DNA of 64,000 bases from Mesorhizobium sp. M3A.F.Ca.ET.080.04.2.1. Its GTDB lineage: Bacteria; Pseudomonadota; Alphaproteobacteria; Rhizobiales; Rhizobiaceae. How positions within the stretch are numbered: position 1 is the first letter of the stretch; each line of letters starts with the position of its first letter. The translations under genes and the position numbers were made by a program. Below are positions 10,389-18,728 of the stretch, in pieces. Below the pieces are notes generated by a model that was not told the DNA's origin, did no database searches, and worked only from the letters and a program-made list of their open reading frames with translations. The DNA lies in NCBI RefSeq assembly GCF_003952525.1, contig NZ_CP034451.1:2542001-2606000 (forward strand). Direction: 5' to 3'.

Positions 10389-11189
10389 TCATCGGAGGGC
10401 TGCGACGATTGCTTCGGGTGCATCCTCCTGGACGAGATGACCCGCCATGGGCACCGGCGTCAACGCGCCATTTGTAAGCTTGTTCGCCAACCGCTCTCCT
10501 TGGCTGATGGGAATCCACTGGTCTTGTTCTCCCCACAACAGCCTGACAGGACAGCTCATCGCAGAATAAAGCTCTTCGATTTCATCGGTGTATTTTTGAT
10601 CCATTTGAGCGATCTGCCGATAGAATGCCGGCTTCCCGACCGGCCCCAGCCAGGGCTCCAGGTACAGGTTCATGGCTTCATCGCTGAGCGGCCTGAAGGC
10701 TGCGCCTTGCAGATAGGCCCGCAATATCGCCTCATGGATGTAGTCAGGCACGCCAGCGAATGCCGCTTCATGTTCTCGGACATGCTGGACCAGCGGTGAA
10801 CCCCAAGGGGCGACCGCAACCGGGTCGACCAAGATCAAGCTCCGGTAGCGAATCTTCTGAAGGTAGTGGGCTCGCAGCGCCGTCGCGCCGCCAAAATCGT
10901 GAGCGAGGACGTCTGGGTCCTGCAGACCCCATTCCCTCAACAACGCCGCAAAAAGCCTGTTCTGGATGCCTAAGGAAACGTCCGGGACGTTCTCCTTGGC
11001 CGACCGGCCATATCCTAGAAGGTCAAAGAAGTAGACGGAGCGCCTGGACGCCAGGAGCGGAGCGATCCGGCGCCAAACCTGGGAGGAAAATGGCGTCCCA
11101 TGGATCATGACCAAAGGCGGGCCTTCGCCAATTCGGCCCCACGCAATCTTTTGGTCCTCAAAACGAAACGACTGATCAAACTGCAGCAT
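10389..11189 (-). CDS. Alpha/beta hydrolase with aspartate nucleophile (dehalogenase/epoxide-hydrolase-like)
   Basis: This 266-residue alpha/beta-hydrolase has the oxyanion loop 'MIHGTPFSSQVW' near residue 28. Its nucleophile elbow is 'LAHDFGGATA', where Asp replaces the usual Ser, as in haloalkane dehalogenases and epoxide hydrolases. The acid ('LLWGEQDQWIP') and catalytic His ('MAGHLVQEDAPE') are also present. It is a cytoplasmic enzyme; the substrate is unknown. It is divergent from a CGNR-type regulator 95 bp away, a common arrangement for a regulator and its target. The pair interrupts the sugar-acid island and lies between the deleted and intact riboswitch copies, suggesting later insertion. 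Confidence 0.82.
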   Translation of the reverse strand: MLQFDQSFRFEDQKIAWGRIGEGPPLVMIHGTPFSSQVWRRIAPLLASRRSVYFFDLLGYGRSAKENVPDVSLGIQNRLFAALLREWGLQDPDVLAHDFGGATALRAHYLQKIRYRSLILVDPVAVAPWGSPLVQHVREHEAAFAGVPDYIHEAILRAYLQGAAFRPLSDEAMNLYLEPWLGPVGKPAFYRQIAQMDQKYTDEIEELYSAMSCPVRLLWGEQDQWIPISQGERLANKLTNGALTPVPMAGHLVQEDAPEAIVAALR

Positions 11190-11251
11190 GCTTCCCTCTT
11201 GATAACCGCTAATGGGATAATAAAGGTTACAGAAGGCAGCAGCCGGACATA

Positions 11252-11265
11252 ACCGATTAATTGGT
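11252..11265. promoter_or_regulatory. Imperfect palindrome between hydrolase and CGNR regulator
   Basis: ACCGATTAATTGGT is symmetric apart from one mismatched pair flanking ATTAAT. It lies in the 95-bp divergent spacer, 20 bp before the start of the CGNR gene, where an operator for that regulator could sit. The flanking sequence also has TAACC and GGTTA half-sites. Evidence is limited to symmetry and position. Confidence 0.3.
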
Positions 11266-11284
11266 GATTAGGGGTTACTCTCTC

Positions 11285-11863
11285 ATGACGACCTGGAACG
11301 AGACCGATTTCGTAGCGGGCGACGTTGTTCTGGATTTCCTCAACACCGTCGGCGACCACGACAAGCAACGCGCAATAGAAAAGCTGACATGTTGGAAAGA
11401 CGCGCTGGACTGGGCAGCGCGTGCGGGCGTCGTCGACGCTGCGGAAGCCGGCCAATTGGCGGCAACCTCGGGTCAGTCGCTGGCGCTTGCACTGCTTCGC
11501 GAATTCCGCGAGGCTGCCTTTGGATTGCTTAGCGCGTTTATCAAAGGAGTTGAGCCACCCAGCGACGCCAAGCGCGCAGTAGAGGCCTCGGTACATGACG
11601 CCATGGATGTAACGACCATGGGCTCAACAGGTCGTCAACTCGCATGGGACGTAGCGCCGGAGCATCAAGGTCCGGATCTCATTCGCCATAGGCTCGCCCT
11701 GCGTCTTTTCCATCTGACGGCCAGTCCACAGATGTCGAAAATCAAGGAATGCAAACGCTGCACCTGGCTGTTCATCGATCACGGCCGGGGCAATGGGCGA
11801 GTTTGGTGCAAGATGGCAGGATGCGGCAACCGGGCAAAGATGGAGCGGTTCCGGGCCACGTGA
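11285..11863 (+). CDS. ABATE-domain / CGNR zinc finger transcriptional regulator
   Basis: This 192-residue protein has an N-terminal ABATE (putative stress-induced regulator) domain beginning 'FVAGDVVLDFLNTVGDH'. The C-terminal CGNR zinc finger reads 'KRCTWLFIDHGRGNGRVWC...GCGNRAKMERF', with all expected cysteines. Such proteins are thought to bind DNA and often control a neighbouring enzyme. I start at 11285 because this Met precedes the conserved domain and the upstream in-frame ATG at 11261 overlaps the candidate operator. It is divergent from the alpha/beta hydrolase and its stop is about 70 bp before the FMN riboswitch. Confidence 0.85.
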   Translation: MTTWNETDFVAGDVVLDFLNTVGDHDKQRAIEKLTCWKDALDWAARAGVVDAAEAGQLAATSGQSLALALLREFREAAFGLLSAFIKGVEPPSDAKRAVEASVHDAMDVTTMGSTGRQLAWDVAPEHQGPDLIRHRLALRLFHLTASPQMSKIKECKRCTWLFIDHGRGNGRVWCKMAGCGNRAKMERFRAT

Positions 11864-11933
11864 TAAATCGCGTTCCCCCGATGCCCCGGCGGTTGACAGG
11901 CCGACCCTGCCCTTCCGTAGCTGCGCCGTCAAT

Positions 11934-12632
<699 letters not shown>

Positions 12633-12673
12633 AACCGGCGTGGCGGGTGGAAATCGCAGCAACAGCCTGTAAT

Positions 12674-12692
12674 ATCTCGGAAATACCGAGAT
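12674..12692. promoter_or_regulatory. Perfect 7-bp inverted repeat between ribH and dhaK
   Basis: ATCTCGG-AAATA-CCGAGAT lies in the 67-bp gap, ending immediately before the dhaK ribosome-binding site (GGGAGG). It may be an operator controlling dhaKL separately from ribH, or an RNA hairpin affecting dhaK translation. There is no T-run, so it is not a classical terminator. Confidence 0.5.
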
Positions 12693-12699
12693 CGGGAGG

Positions 12700-13713
12700 A
12701 TGCCGGTGCAGACCAAGAAGATCATCAACGACGGTAATCGCGCCGTCGACGAGATGCTGGAAGGAATCCTCGCCGCGCATCCGCGTCACCTCAGGAGCGT
12801 GGAGGGCAGCCCGCGCTCGATCATCGCCCGTGACGGTCCCCGGCCCGGCAAGGTCGGCCTCGTCATTGGCGGCGGCTCCGGCCACGAGCCGACCTTTCTC
12901 GGCTTCGTCGGCAGGGGCCTGGCGGATGCCGCGGCCATCGGCAACGTCTTTGCCTCGCCGCCGCCGGACCCGATCCTCGAATGCGCCAAGGCGGCGAGCG
13001 GCGGCGCGGGCGTGCTTTTCATGTACGGCAACTATGCCGGCGACGTGATGAACTTCGACATGGCCGCCGAGATGGCGGCCATGGACGACGTCGAGGTGCG
13101 CACGGTGCTAACCACCGACGACGTCGCCTCCGCCCCCCGCGACCAGCGCCAGAAGCGGCGCGGCGTCGCCGGCAATTTCTTCATCTTCAAGGCAGCGGGT
13201 GCGGCCTGCGACCGGATGCTGTCCTTCGACGAGGTCGAGCGCATCGCCCGCAAGGCCAATGACCGCACCTTCACCATGGGCGTGGCGCTGTCGCCCTGCT
13301 CGCTGCCGCAGACGCGGCGGCCGAATTTCGAGATCGGCGCCGACGAAATGGAGATCGGCATGGGAATCCATGGCGAGCCCGGGATCGCACGCGGGGCGCT
13401 GAAGAGCGCCGATGCGATCACCGATGAGATGATGGACAAGATCCTGGCCGAAATGGCGCCGTCGCGCGGCGACAAGGTCGCGGTGCTCGTCAACTCGCTC
13501 GGCTCGACGCCATTAATGGAGCTCTACATCATGAACCGCCGGGTCAGGCAGAGGCTCGACGATATCGGCGTCGCGGTGCACGCGACCTGGGTCGGCAATT
13601 ACTGCACCTCACTCGAAATGGCCGGCGCCTCCGTGACCTTGGAGCATCTCGACGGCGAGTTGCAGGAGATGCTCGACCATCCGTGCGACTGCGCCATGTT
13701 CCGGGCCGGCTGA
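12700..13713 (+). CDS. dhaK: DhaK-type kinase subunit (dihydroxyacetone / erythrulose kinase)
   Basis: This 337-residue protein is the substrate-binding K subunit of a dihydroxyacetone-type kinase. It shows 'LVIGGGSGHEPTFLGFVGRGL' near residue 50, 'LFMYGNYAGDVMNFDMA' near 107 and 'GMGIHGEPGIARG', whose His forms the hemiaminal with the ketose. GGGAGG sits immediately upstream of the ATG. DhaL follows 8 bp later. No PTS DhaM gene is seen, so an ATP-dependent two-subunit kinase is likely. In four-carbon polyol pathways homologues phosphorylate L-erythrulose, and the nearby Tpi/RpiB genes make erythrulose a better guess than dihydroxyacetone; substrate unproven. Confidence 0.85.
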   Translation: MPVQTKKIINDGNRAVDEMLEGILAAHPRHLRSVEGSPRSIIARDGPRPGKVGLVIGGGSGHEPTFLGFVGRGLADAAAIGNVFASPPPDPILECAKAASGGAGVLFMYGNYAGDVMNFDMAAEMAAMDDVEVRTVLTTDDVASAPRDQRQKRRGVAGNFFIFKAAGAACDRMLSFDEVERIARKANDRTFTMGVALSPCSLPQTRRPNFEIGADEMEIGMGIHGEPGIARGALKSADAITDEMMDKILAEMAPSRGDKVAVLVNSLGSTPLMELYIMNRRVRQRLDDIGVAVHATWVGNYCTSLEMAGASVTLEHLDGELQEMLDHPCDCAMFRAG

Positions 13714-13721
13714 GGCAGACC

Positions 13722-14360
13722 ATGACGGCAATCGACTCGACCCGCCTGAAGATGATGTTCGACACGATCGCGGCCACGATCGAGGCTGACAAGGACCGGC
13801 TCTGCCAACTGGACGGCGTGATCGGCGATGCCGACCATGGCATTGCCATGGCCCTCGGCTTCAATGCGGCGCGCGATGCAGTCGCGGCGCTCGACCTCGC
13901 TGCGAGCGAGCCGACAGCGCTGCTCAACACTGCGGCGAAGTCCTTCCTCAACGCTGTCGGCGCCTCGTCTGGACCGCTCTATGCGACCGCCTTCATGCGC
14001 GCCGCCGCCGCCGTCAAGGGCAAGGCGACGCTGGCGGAGGAGGACGTGATCGCGATGTTCACGGCCATGGCGCAAGGCATCAAGGATCGCGGCAAGGCCG
14101 TACCCGGCGAGAAGACGATGGTCGATGCCTGGCAGCCGGCGGCCGAAGCGGCGGGTGCCGCGCATGACGCCGGCAAGAGCCTTGCGGAAAGCCTCGCTGC
14201 GGCGCTTGCCGCGGCCGAGCGCGGCGCCGAGGCCACCAAGGAGATGATCGCCGCCAAGGGCCGCTCCTCTCGCCTCGGCGAGCGCTCGCTCGGCCATATC
14301 GATCCGGGGGCCGCCTCGGCCGTCACCGTCATCGGCGCGATCCGAAGCAGCCTTGGCTAG
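13722..14360 (+). CDS. dhaL: DhaL-type kinase subunit (nucleotide-binding)
   Basis: This 212-residue subunit carries the DhaL metal/ADP-binding aspartates in 'LDGVIGDADHGIAMALG' (about residues 28-44), plus 'GASSGPLYATAFMRAA' and the C-terminal 'GRSSRLGERSLGHIDPGAAS'. It supplies the ATP-binding half of the kinase whose K subunit is encoded directly upstream. The start is put at 13722 since the earlier in-frame ATG overlaps dhaK. The gene ends in front of a rhizobial palindrome and converges with rpiB. Confidence 0.88.
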   Translation: MTAIDSTRLKMMFDTIAATIEADKDRLCQLDGVIGDADHGIAMALGFNAARDAVAALDLAASEPTALLNTAAKSFLNAVGASSGPLYATAFMRAAAAVKGKATLAEEDVIAMFTAMAQGIKDRGKAVPGEKTMVDAWQPAAEAAGAAHDAGKSLAESLAAALAAAERGAEATKEMIAAKGRSSRLGERSLGHIDPGAASAVTVIGAIRSSLG

Positions 14361-14361
14361 A

Positions 14362-14410
14362 GCAATTCCAGGAAACTGTGAAACGGTTGGGCTCACCCGT
14401 CCGGAATTGC
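14362..14410. repeat. Intergenic palindrome, GCAATTCC...GGAATTGC type (copy 1)
   Basis: Perfect 8-bp arms GCAATTCC (14362-14369) and GGAATTGC (14403-14410) enclose about 33 nt. The same element, with closely similar interior, occurs at 32120-32163. It begins 2 bp after the dhaL stop and ends 14 bp from the rpiB stop, so it can serve as a bidirectional terminator between convergent operons. Confidence 0.65.
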
Positions 14411-14424
14411 GTCAAAGACATAAC

Positions 14425-14865
14425 CTAACGCTTGGCTTCATCGAGCCGGTTGATCGCCTGGACGTTGCCGGCCGATGGGCCTTTTTCGTCGAACTCGGAT
14501 GCCAGCCAGGTGTCGACGATCGCCTTGGCAAGTTCCGGCCCGATGACGCGGGCGCCCATCGTGATGATCTGTGCGTTGTTGGACTTGGCCGCGCGCTCGG
14601 CAGAATAGGTGTCGTGGGTGAGCGCCGCGCGAATGCCCGGCACCTTGTTGGCCGAGATCGAGACGCCGATGCCGGTGCCGCAGCACAGGATGCCGCGGTC
14701 GTTCTCGCCATCGACGATGGTCTGGGCGAGCTTCTGCGACAGATCGGCATAGTAGCCGGCCTGGCTGAGATCGCTGACGGTCAGCCCCGGCTTGGTCGCG
14801 AGGTGAGCCGCGATGACGTCGAGCAGCGGCTTGCCGGCGCTGTCGGCTCCAATGGCTATCTTCAT
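14425..14865 (-). CDS. rpiB: RpiB-type sugar-phosphate isomerase, candidate D-erythrulose-4-phosphate isomerase
   Basis: This 146-residue protein belongs to the RpiB/LacAB family: '[16 protein letters not shown]' at the N-terminus, '[22 protein letters not shown]' with the catalytic cysteine near residue 66, and '[18 protein letters not shown]'. RpiB normally interconverts ribose 5- and ribulose 5-phosphate, but rhizobial and Brucella homologues in erythritol clusters (EryI) convert D-erythrulose 4-phosphate to D-erythrose 4-phosphate. The pairing with a Tpi homologue in a DeoR-led operon matches that context. It is the last gene of the operon, 38 bp after tpi. Confidence 0.85.
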   Translation of the reverse strand: MKIAIGADSAGKPLLDVIAAHLATKPGLTVSDLSQAGYYADLSQKLAQTIVDGENDRGILCCGTGIGVSISANKVPGIRAALTHDTYSAERAAKSNNAQIITMGARVIGPELAKAIVDTWLASEFDEKGPSAGNVQAINRLDEAKR

Positions 14866-14903
14866 GGTCGTGTCCTTCCTTGTCCGAATGCGTTGCGATT
14901 GGT

Positions 14904-15662
14904 TCAGACCGCCGCTGAGGCGCGCTGCAAGGTGTCGATGTAGCCTTCCGCCTGCCAGGCCGATCGGCCGATGAACAGGCCATCGACATTGGGCTGACGG
15001 ATCAGTTCGGCGGCATTTTGCGGATTGACGCTGCCGCCGTAGAGCACCGGCGGCGTTGTCGGCAGCAGCTTGGCGGCTGTACGCTTGATCAGCGCCTGCT
15101 GCCTGTCGGCGTAGTCGGAACTCGCCGGAATGCCCTTGTCGCCGATCGCCCAGACCGGCTCGTAGGCGAACAGGATTCTTGCTGCCTTCGCCTGCCCTTC
15201 GAGAAACTGCAGCGCGCCTTGGACCTGCGCGGTCAGCACGGCGTCGGCCCGCCCGGCTTCACGCTCGGCCAGCGTCTCGCCGACGCAGATCAGCGGCACT
15301 AGGTCGTGCCTGACTGCCGCCGCCGTTTTCAGACCGACAGCGTGATCCGTCTCGCCGAAATGCTCGCGCCTTTCGCTGTGGCCGAGTTCGACGAGATCGA
15401 GGCCGCAATCCTTCAGCATCAGCGGCGAGACCTCGCCGGTCCAGGCACCGGCATCGTCCCAATGCATGTTCTGGGCGCCGACCTTGATGCGCGTCGACGA
15501 CAGCATCCGCTTGACCTCTCGCACCGCCGTGAAGGGCGGAACAACGAAGGGCTGGATGCGCTCGTCGAAGCCGGGGACAAACCCGGCCAGCGCCTCGGCG
15601 AAAGCCAGCGCCTGTGCGAGCGTCTTGTTCATCTTCCAGCTTGTACCGACCCAGTAGACCAC
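14904..15662 (-). CDS. tpiB: Triose-phosphate-isomerase-family enzyme, candidate L-erythrulose-1-phosphate isomerase
   Basis: This is a 252-residue TIM-barrel isomerase. It has '[12 protein letters not shown]' with the substrate lysine, '[14 protein letters not shown]' with the electrophilic His, the catalytic-glutamate segment '[17 protein letters not shown]' and the phosphate loop '[15 protein letters not shown]'. Homologues in erythritol operons (EryH/LerI) isomerise L-erythrulose 1-phosphate to D-erythrulose 4-phosphate, the step needed after the RuBisCO-like decarboxylase. I choose the GTG at 15662: AGGAG lies 8 nt upstream. The longer ATG form from 15695 would run 20 bp into the regulator gene and add a non-conserved extension. 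Confidence 0.85.
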   Translation of the reverse strand: MVYWVGTSWKMNKTLAQALAFAEALAGFVPGFDERIQPFVVPPFTAVREVKRMLSSTRIKVGAQNMHWDDAGAWTGEVSPLMLKDCGLDLVELGHSERREHFGETDHAVGLKTAAAVRHDLVPLICVGETLAEREAGRADAVLTAQVQGALQFLEGQAKAARILFAYEPVWAIGDKGIPASSDYADRQQALIKRTAAKLLPTTPPVLYGGSVNPQNAAELIRQPNVDGLFIGRSAWQAEGYIDTLQRASAAV

Positions 15663-15675
15663 GCGTAGCGCTCCT

Positions 15676-16446
15676 CTAATCCTTGTCGTCGACAACCGTC
15701 AGCGAAACGCCGGCTGCCTCCAGCACCTCACGCGCCGGTGGGCCTAGCTCTCCGCCGGTGAAGACCGTGTCGAATGTCTTGAGCTCGGTAAGAAAATGCA
15801 GCGCCGTGCGGCCGAACTTGCCGTGATCGACCAGCAGATATTTTCGTGCCGCTGCCGCCATCATCAGGCGCTTGGTCTGCACGACCTCCTGCTCCTGATG
15901 GAAGGCCGAAGCTCCATGGATAGCCGACGAGGACAGGAAGGCCACGTCGGCGCGCAGCGAACGCAGCGTCTCCTCAGCCAGCAGGCCGAAAAAGCCGTGG
16001 AACTTCTTGCTGTATTGCCCGCCGAGCGCGATCAGCGTGATACCGCCGATTGGAGCCAGTTCCTGGATGACGGCCAGGTTGTTGGTGATGACGGTCAGCG
16101 GGCGCAATTCGGCCAGATGAGCAGCGATGCTGCCAGCGGTCGAGCCGTCATCGATGATAACGGTCTGGCCAGGCTCGATCATTGCGGCCGCGGCCTTCGC
16201 CAAGCGACGCTTCTCCTCGCCAGCCAGCTTCTGCCGGTAGCGGAAATCGCTCTCGAACAGGCCGCTTGGCTGGATCGAGGCGCCGCCGCGCACCTTGCGC
16301 AGGAAGCCGCTCTCCTCAAGTTCGTCGAGGTCACGGTGAACTGTCATTTTCGAAACGCTGAAGCGCGAGGCGAGATCCTCGACGGAGGCCGTGCCGGCAT
16401 CCATCAAGAAATCCATAATGCCTTGGCGGCGGCTGTCGCTTTTCAC
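15676..16446 (-). CDS. DeoR-family transcriptional regulator of the tpi-rpiB operon
   Basis: This 256-residue repressor has an N-terminal DeoR helix-turn-helix ('RQGIMDFLMDAGTASVEDLASRFSVSKMTVHRDLDEL', about residues 6-45). The sugar-phosphate-sensing DeoRC domain carries 'VIIDDGSTAGSIAAHL' near 95 and 'DHGKFGRTALHFL' near 205. It is the first gene of the minus-strand operon, and its TAG stop overlaps the tpi ribosome-binding site. The likely ligand is a C4 sugar phosphate such as an erythrulose phosphate. An imperfect 36-bp palindrome about 90 bp upstream is a candidate operator. Confidence 0.9.
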   Translation of the reverse strand: MKSDSRRQGIMDFLMDAGTASVEDLASRFSVSKMTVHRDLDELEESGFLRKVRGGASIQPSGLFESDFRYRQKLAGEEKRRLAKAAAAMIEPGQTVIIDDGSTAGSIAAHLAELRPLTVITNNLAVIQELAPIGGITLIALGGQYSKKFHGFFGLLAEETLRSLRADVAFLSSSAIHGASAFHQEQEVVQTKRLMMAAAARKYLLVDHGKFGRTALHFLTELKTFDTVFTGGELGPPAREVLEAAGVSLTVVDDKD

Positions 16447-16533
16447 TTTTCACGGACCTCACCAGCCCGGCAAGCCAGGCTGTTTGAGCATGCATATAAC
16501 ACTGCCACACGATACAATAGCAGAAAGTTGTGT

Positions 16534-16569
16534 GATCTTGAGAAAAATTGCGAGATTTTCTTGAAGATC
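16534..16569. promoter_or_regulatory. Imperfect inverted repeat upstream of deoR-type gene
   Basis: Arms GATCTTGAGAAAAAT (16534-16548) and ATTTTCTTGAAGATC (16555-16569) match at 12 of 15 positions around a 6-nt centre. It sits 88 bp upstream of the DeoR start and is AT-rich in a GC-rich setting. Auto-regulation by the DeoR protein is a reasonable guess. No other gene starts close by on either side: the next plus-strand feature is a transposase remnant. Confidence 0.45.
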
Positions 16570-16744
16570 GCGGGTGCAATCAAAAGGGCAGTTGCTCGAT
16601 TCGCGCGAGCTGCGGGCCCTCACCGGCATGCCAGGCTGCGTTGTCCTCAGGTGGTTGAGCGACATGCAATTGACAGGCCGCGTGCGGCTGCGTTTCGGCA
16701 CCCGCTGGTGTGGCGGCGCCTCACGCCTCTACCTGTTCCACCTC

Positions 16745-17183
16745 CCGCGGCCGTAACGGCATGGTCGTCGGTGCGCGGCTGACGCCGGCGACGGGGACGG
16801 CCGAACGGAAAGCAGCGCTGGCGCTGGTGGATCGGCTGGGCGCCGAGAAGCAGATCACAGTGGGGATGGACAAAGCCTATGACGCACGCGAGTTCGTCGC
16901 CGACCTACGCGAGCGCAAGGTCACGCCGCACATCGCCAAGAACGAGTTGTGGACAAGAACGGCACCTTGCGTCGAAGCGCTCTCGATGGCCGCACGACAC
17001 GGCATGCAGGCTATGGCATCAGCCTGCGTGGACGTAAGCGCATCGAAGAGGTCTTCGGCTGGATCAAGACCATCGGCGTGCTGCGTAAGACACGCCATCG
17101 CGGCACTCACAGGGTGGGCTGGACGTTCACTGTGGCCGCTGCCGCCTATGAATCCGGCTGCCAAACTGATGGCCACATCCTGA
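16745..17183 (+). pseudogene. IS5-type transposase, C-terminal fragment with two frameshifts
   Basis: Reading 'RNGMVVGARLTPATGTAERKAAL', then 'KQITVGMDKAYDAREFVADLR' and 'RGRKRIEEVFGWIKTIGVLRK' gives the C-terminal DDE half of an IS5-family transposase. The frame changes near 16945 and returns near 17150, where the ending 'NPAAKLMATS' and stop are found. The N-terminal half is absent, so the gene is dead. It lies between the sugar-acid island and the ATP-grasp gene and may mark an old insertion boundary. From 17184 to 17449 I see no gene or clear signal. Confidence 0.85.
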
Positions 17184-17449
17184 CCATGCCCACAATCGCT
17201 CTCATACCAACCATCAAGGCAAAATCGGCCGAAAATCCCGGCCGACAGCCGGCCGGCCCCCTTCAATTTCGAAGACCTCACACGGGAAAGGGCAAACCGA
17301 CCAAGTTTTTCCGCAGCCTGTTAGGGCAGGAGCCCGGCTGCAGCTCTGTCGCCCTCTTGGCTTCACGTGTCGGATTTCGGGAAAGGCCGTTCCTTTGGCG
17401 GTGAGATTGTGAAGCTCAGTATATTCCGAGCAAGGCTGCCGCAGCACCT

Positions 17450-18514
17450 ATGATGCATCCCCAATTGATCCTTGTCTATGAACCGGAGCAAGCCTGCTTT
17501 GACCGGTTGACGTCGGATGGATTCGATTCCAACCGCGCCGCGGAAATCTCTGCCTATCTGGCGCAGTCGACCGATCTGGCCCGCGAATTCGGCGAAATCG
17601 AGCAGGTCTGCGCGGCCTACGGGATGTCCTTCAACCCGGTTGAGCTGGTCGACATGGAGGTGAGGCTCGCTGCCGCCGATCCTCAAACCGCCCTGGTTTG
17701 GACCTTGACGGACGGTATCGCGTATTTTCGTGGTGGTGCAGCGCCCGCTCTGGCCCGCCTGCGAGGACTGAAGACTATTGGCGCCGACGATTCGCTGTTT
17801 GCGCTCTGCCAGGACAAGTTCCGGTCTGGTTCGGTCCTGTCCTCGCTGGGGATGCCAGTGCCGGCAGCAGGCCTTGCCCGCGCCGGAGAATGGCTGGTCG
17901 AGCCTCCCGCCTCGCAGAAAGGCTGGTTCGTAAAGCCCAACCGCCTCGGCGCCAAGATCGGGATATGGCCGGATTCGCATTGCAGCAATCTTGCCCAAGC
18001 GCTGGAGATCAGCCGCCGCATTTTCGCAGCCTATCGTGACGATACGGTCGTGCAGGCTTATGTTTCAGGACGAAATGTCCGGGCGAGTTTTCTTGGAATC
18101 GAACCAGGCGCCGGAGCCGAGGCGCTGGGCATCGCCTTTGTCGATTCCGCAGGAGACTTTCTGACCATGGCTGAAAGCCTCGCGCTGTACGGAGATGCCG
18201 GAGAGACAGCCAAGACCGTCGGAGCCTACCAGGAGCCGATCCTGATGTCGGTCGATGCTTCCCAGCCGGTGGCGGATGCCAGGGTCAGGGCGATCGCGGA
18301 CCGGTTGATGCGCGTCCTGGGATTGCGGGACGTGTTTTCGATGGACCTCCGGATCGAGCCCGACGATACCGTCCATCTTATCGAATTCGAGGTTGCTCCG
18401 GGCCTGCCGTCCTTCGACTTCCGAAGCTATTGTCGCTCACAGTGGAAGCTGAGCCTGGCCGAAGCCCTTGCTGCGACGGCGGCACGTCGTCTATGTAAAG
18501 GCCAAGACCCATGA
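17450..18514 (+). CDS. ATP-grasp ligase resembling D-alanine-D-alanine ligase
   Basis: This 354-residue protein has ATP-grasp features: 'CQDKFRSGSVLSSLGMPVP' near residue 122 (domain entry helix), 'GWFVKPNRLGAKIGI' near 162 (ATP-binding lysine and small loop) and 'FSMDLRIEPDDTVHLIEFEVAPGLPSFDF' near 300 (Mg-binding acid residues and Pro-Gly-Leu). It should form a carboxylate-amine bond using ATP, but is too divergent for a Ddl assignment. It stands alone on the plus strand between a dead transposase and a convergent operon, with no strong ribosome-binding site. Start could be 17450 or 17453. Role unknown. Confidence 0.7.
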   Translation: MMHPQLILVYEPEQACFDRLTSDGFDSNRAAEISAYLAQSTDLAREFGEIEQVCAAYGMSFNPVELVDMEVRLAAADPQTALVWTLTDGIAYFRGGAAPALARLRGLKTIGADDSLFALCQDKFRSGSVLSSLGMPVPAAGLARAGEWLVEPPASQKGWFVKPNRLGAKIGIWPDSHCSNLAQALEISRRIFAAYRDDTVVQAYVSGRNVRASFLGIEPGAGAEALGIAFVDSAGDFLTMAESLALYGDAGETAKTVGAYQEPILMSVDASQPVADARVRAIADRLMRVLGLRDVFSMDLRIEPDDTVHLIEFEVAPGLPSFDFRSYCRSQWKLSLAEALAATAARRLCKGQDP

Positions 18515-18728
18515 CCCGATGCTGAATCTATAGCTTCGGTTGTGCCCTTACATTGCCGCGCGCCTTCGGGATGCGCGGACGCACAGTCGAGGGCCAGGAA
18601 GTGCTTGCCAGTTCTCCGGTCAGGGCTTCCTTGATCAGTCTGAAACCTGAGGTCCCATTTTACATCAATCTATACGCGGCAAGTTCAGCCGGTCTCTGTG
18701 ACCCGCCGGACAGCGAGCCAATCCACAG

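Noticed and set aside
11105..11596. Minus-strand 163-codon frame over the CGNR gene and its promoter
   Set aside because: No family features and it overlaps two well-supported genes.
12700..14360. PTS-dependent dihydroxyacetone kinase
   Set aside because: No DhaM or other PTS gene is present next to DhaK and DhaL.
16459..16756. Short open frames on both strands upstream of the transposase remnant
   Set aside because: No ribosome-binding site or recognisable domain; this region holds the DeoR promoter and decayed sequence.
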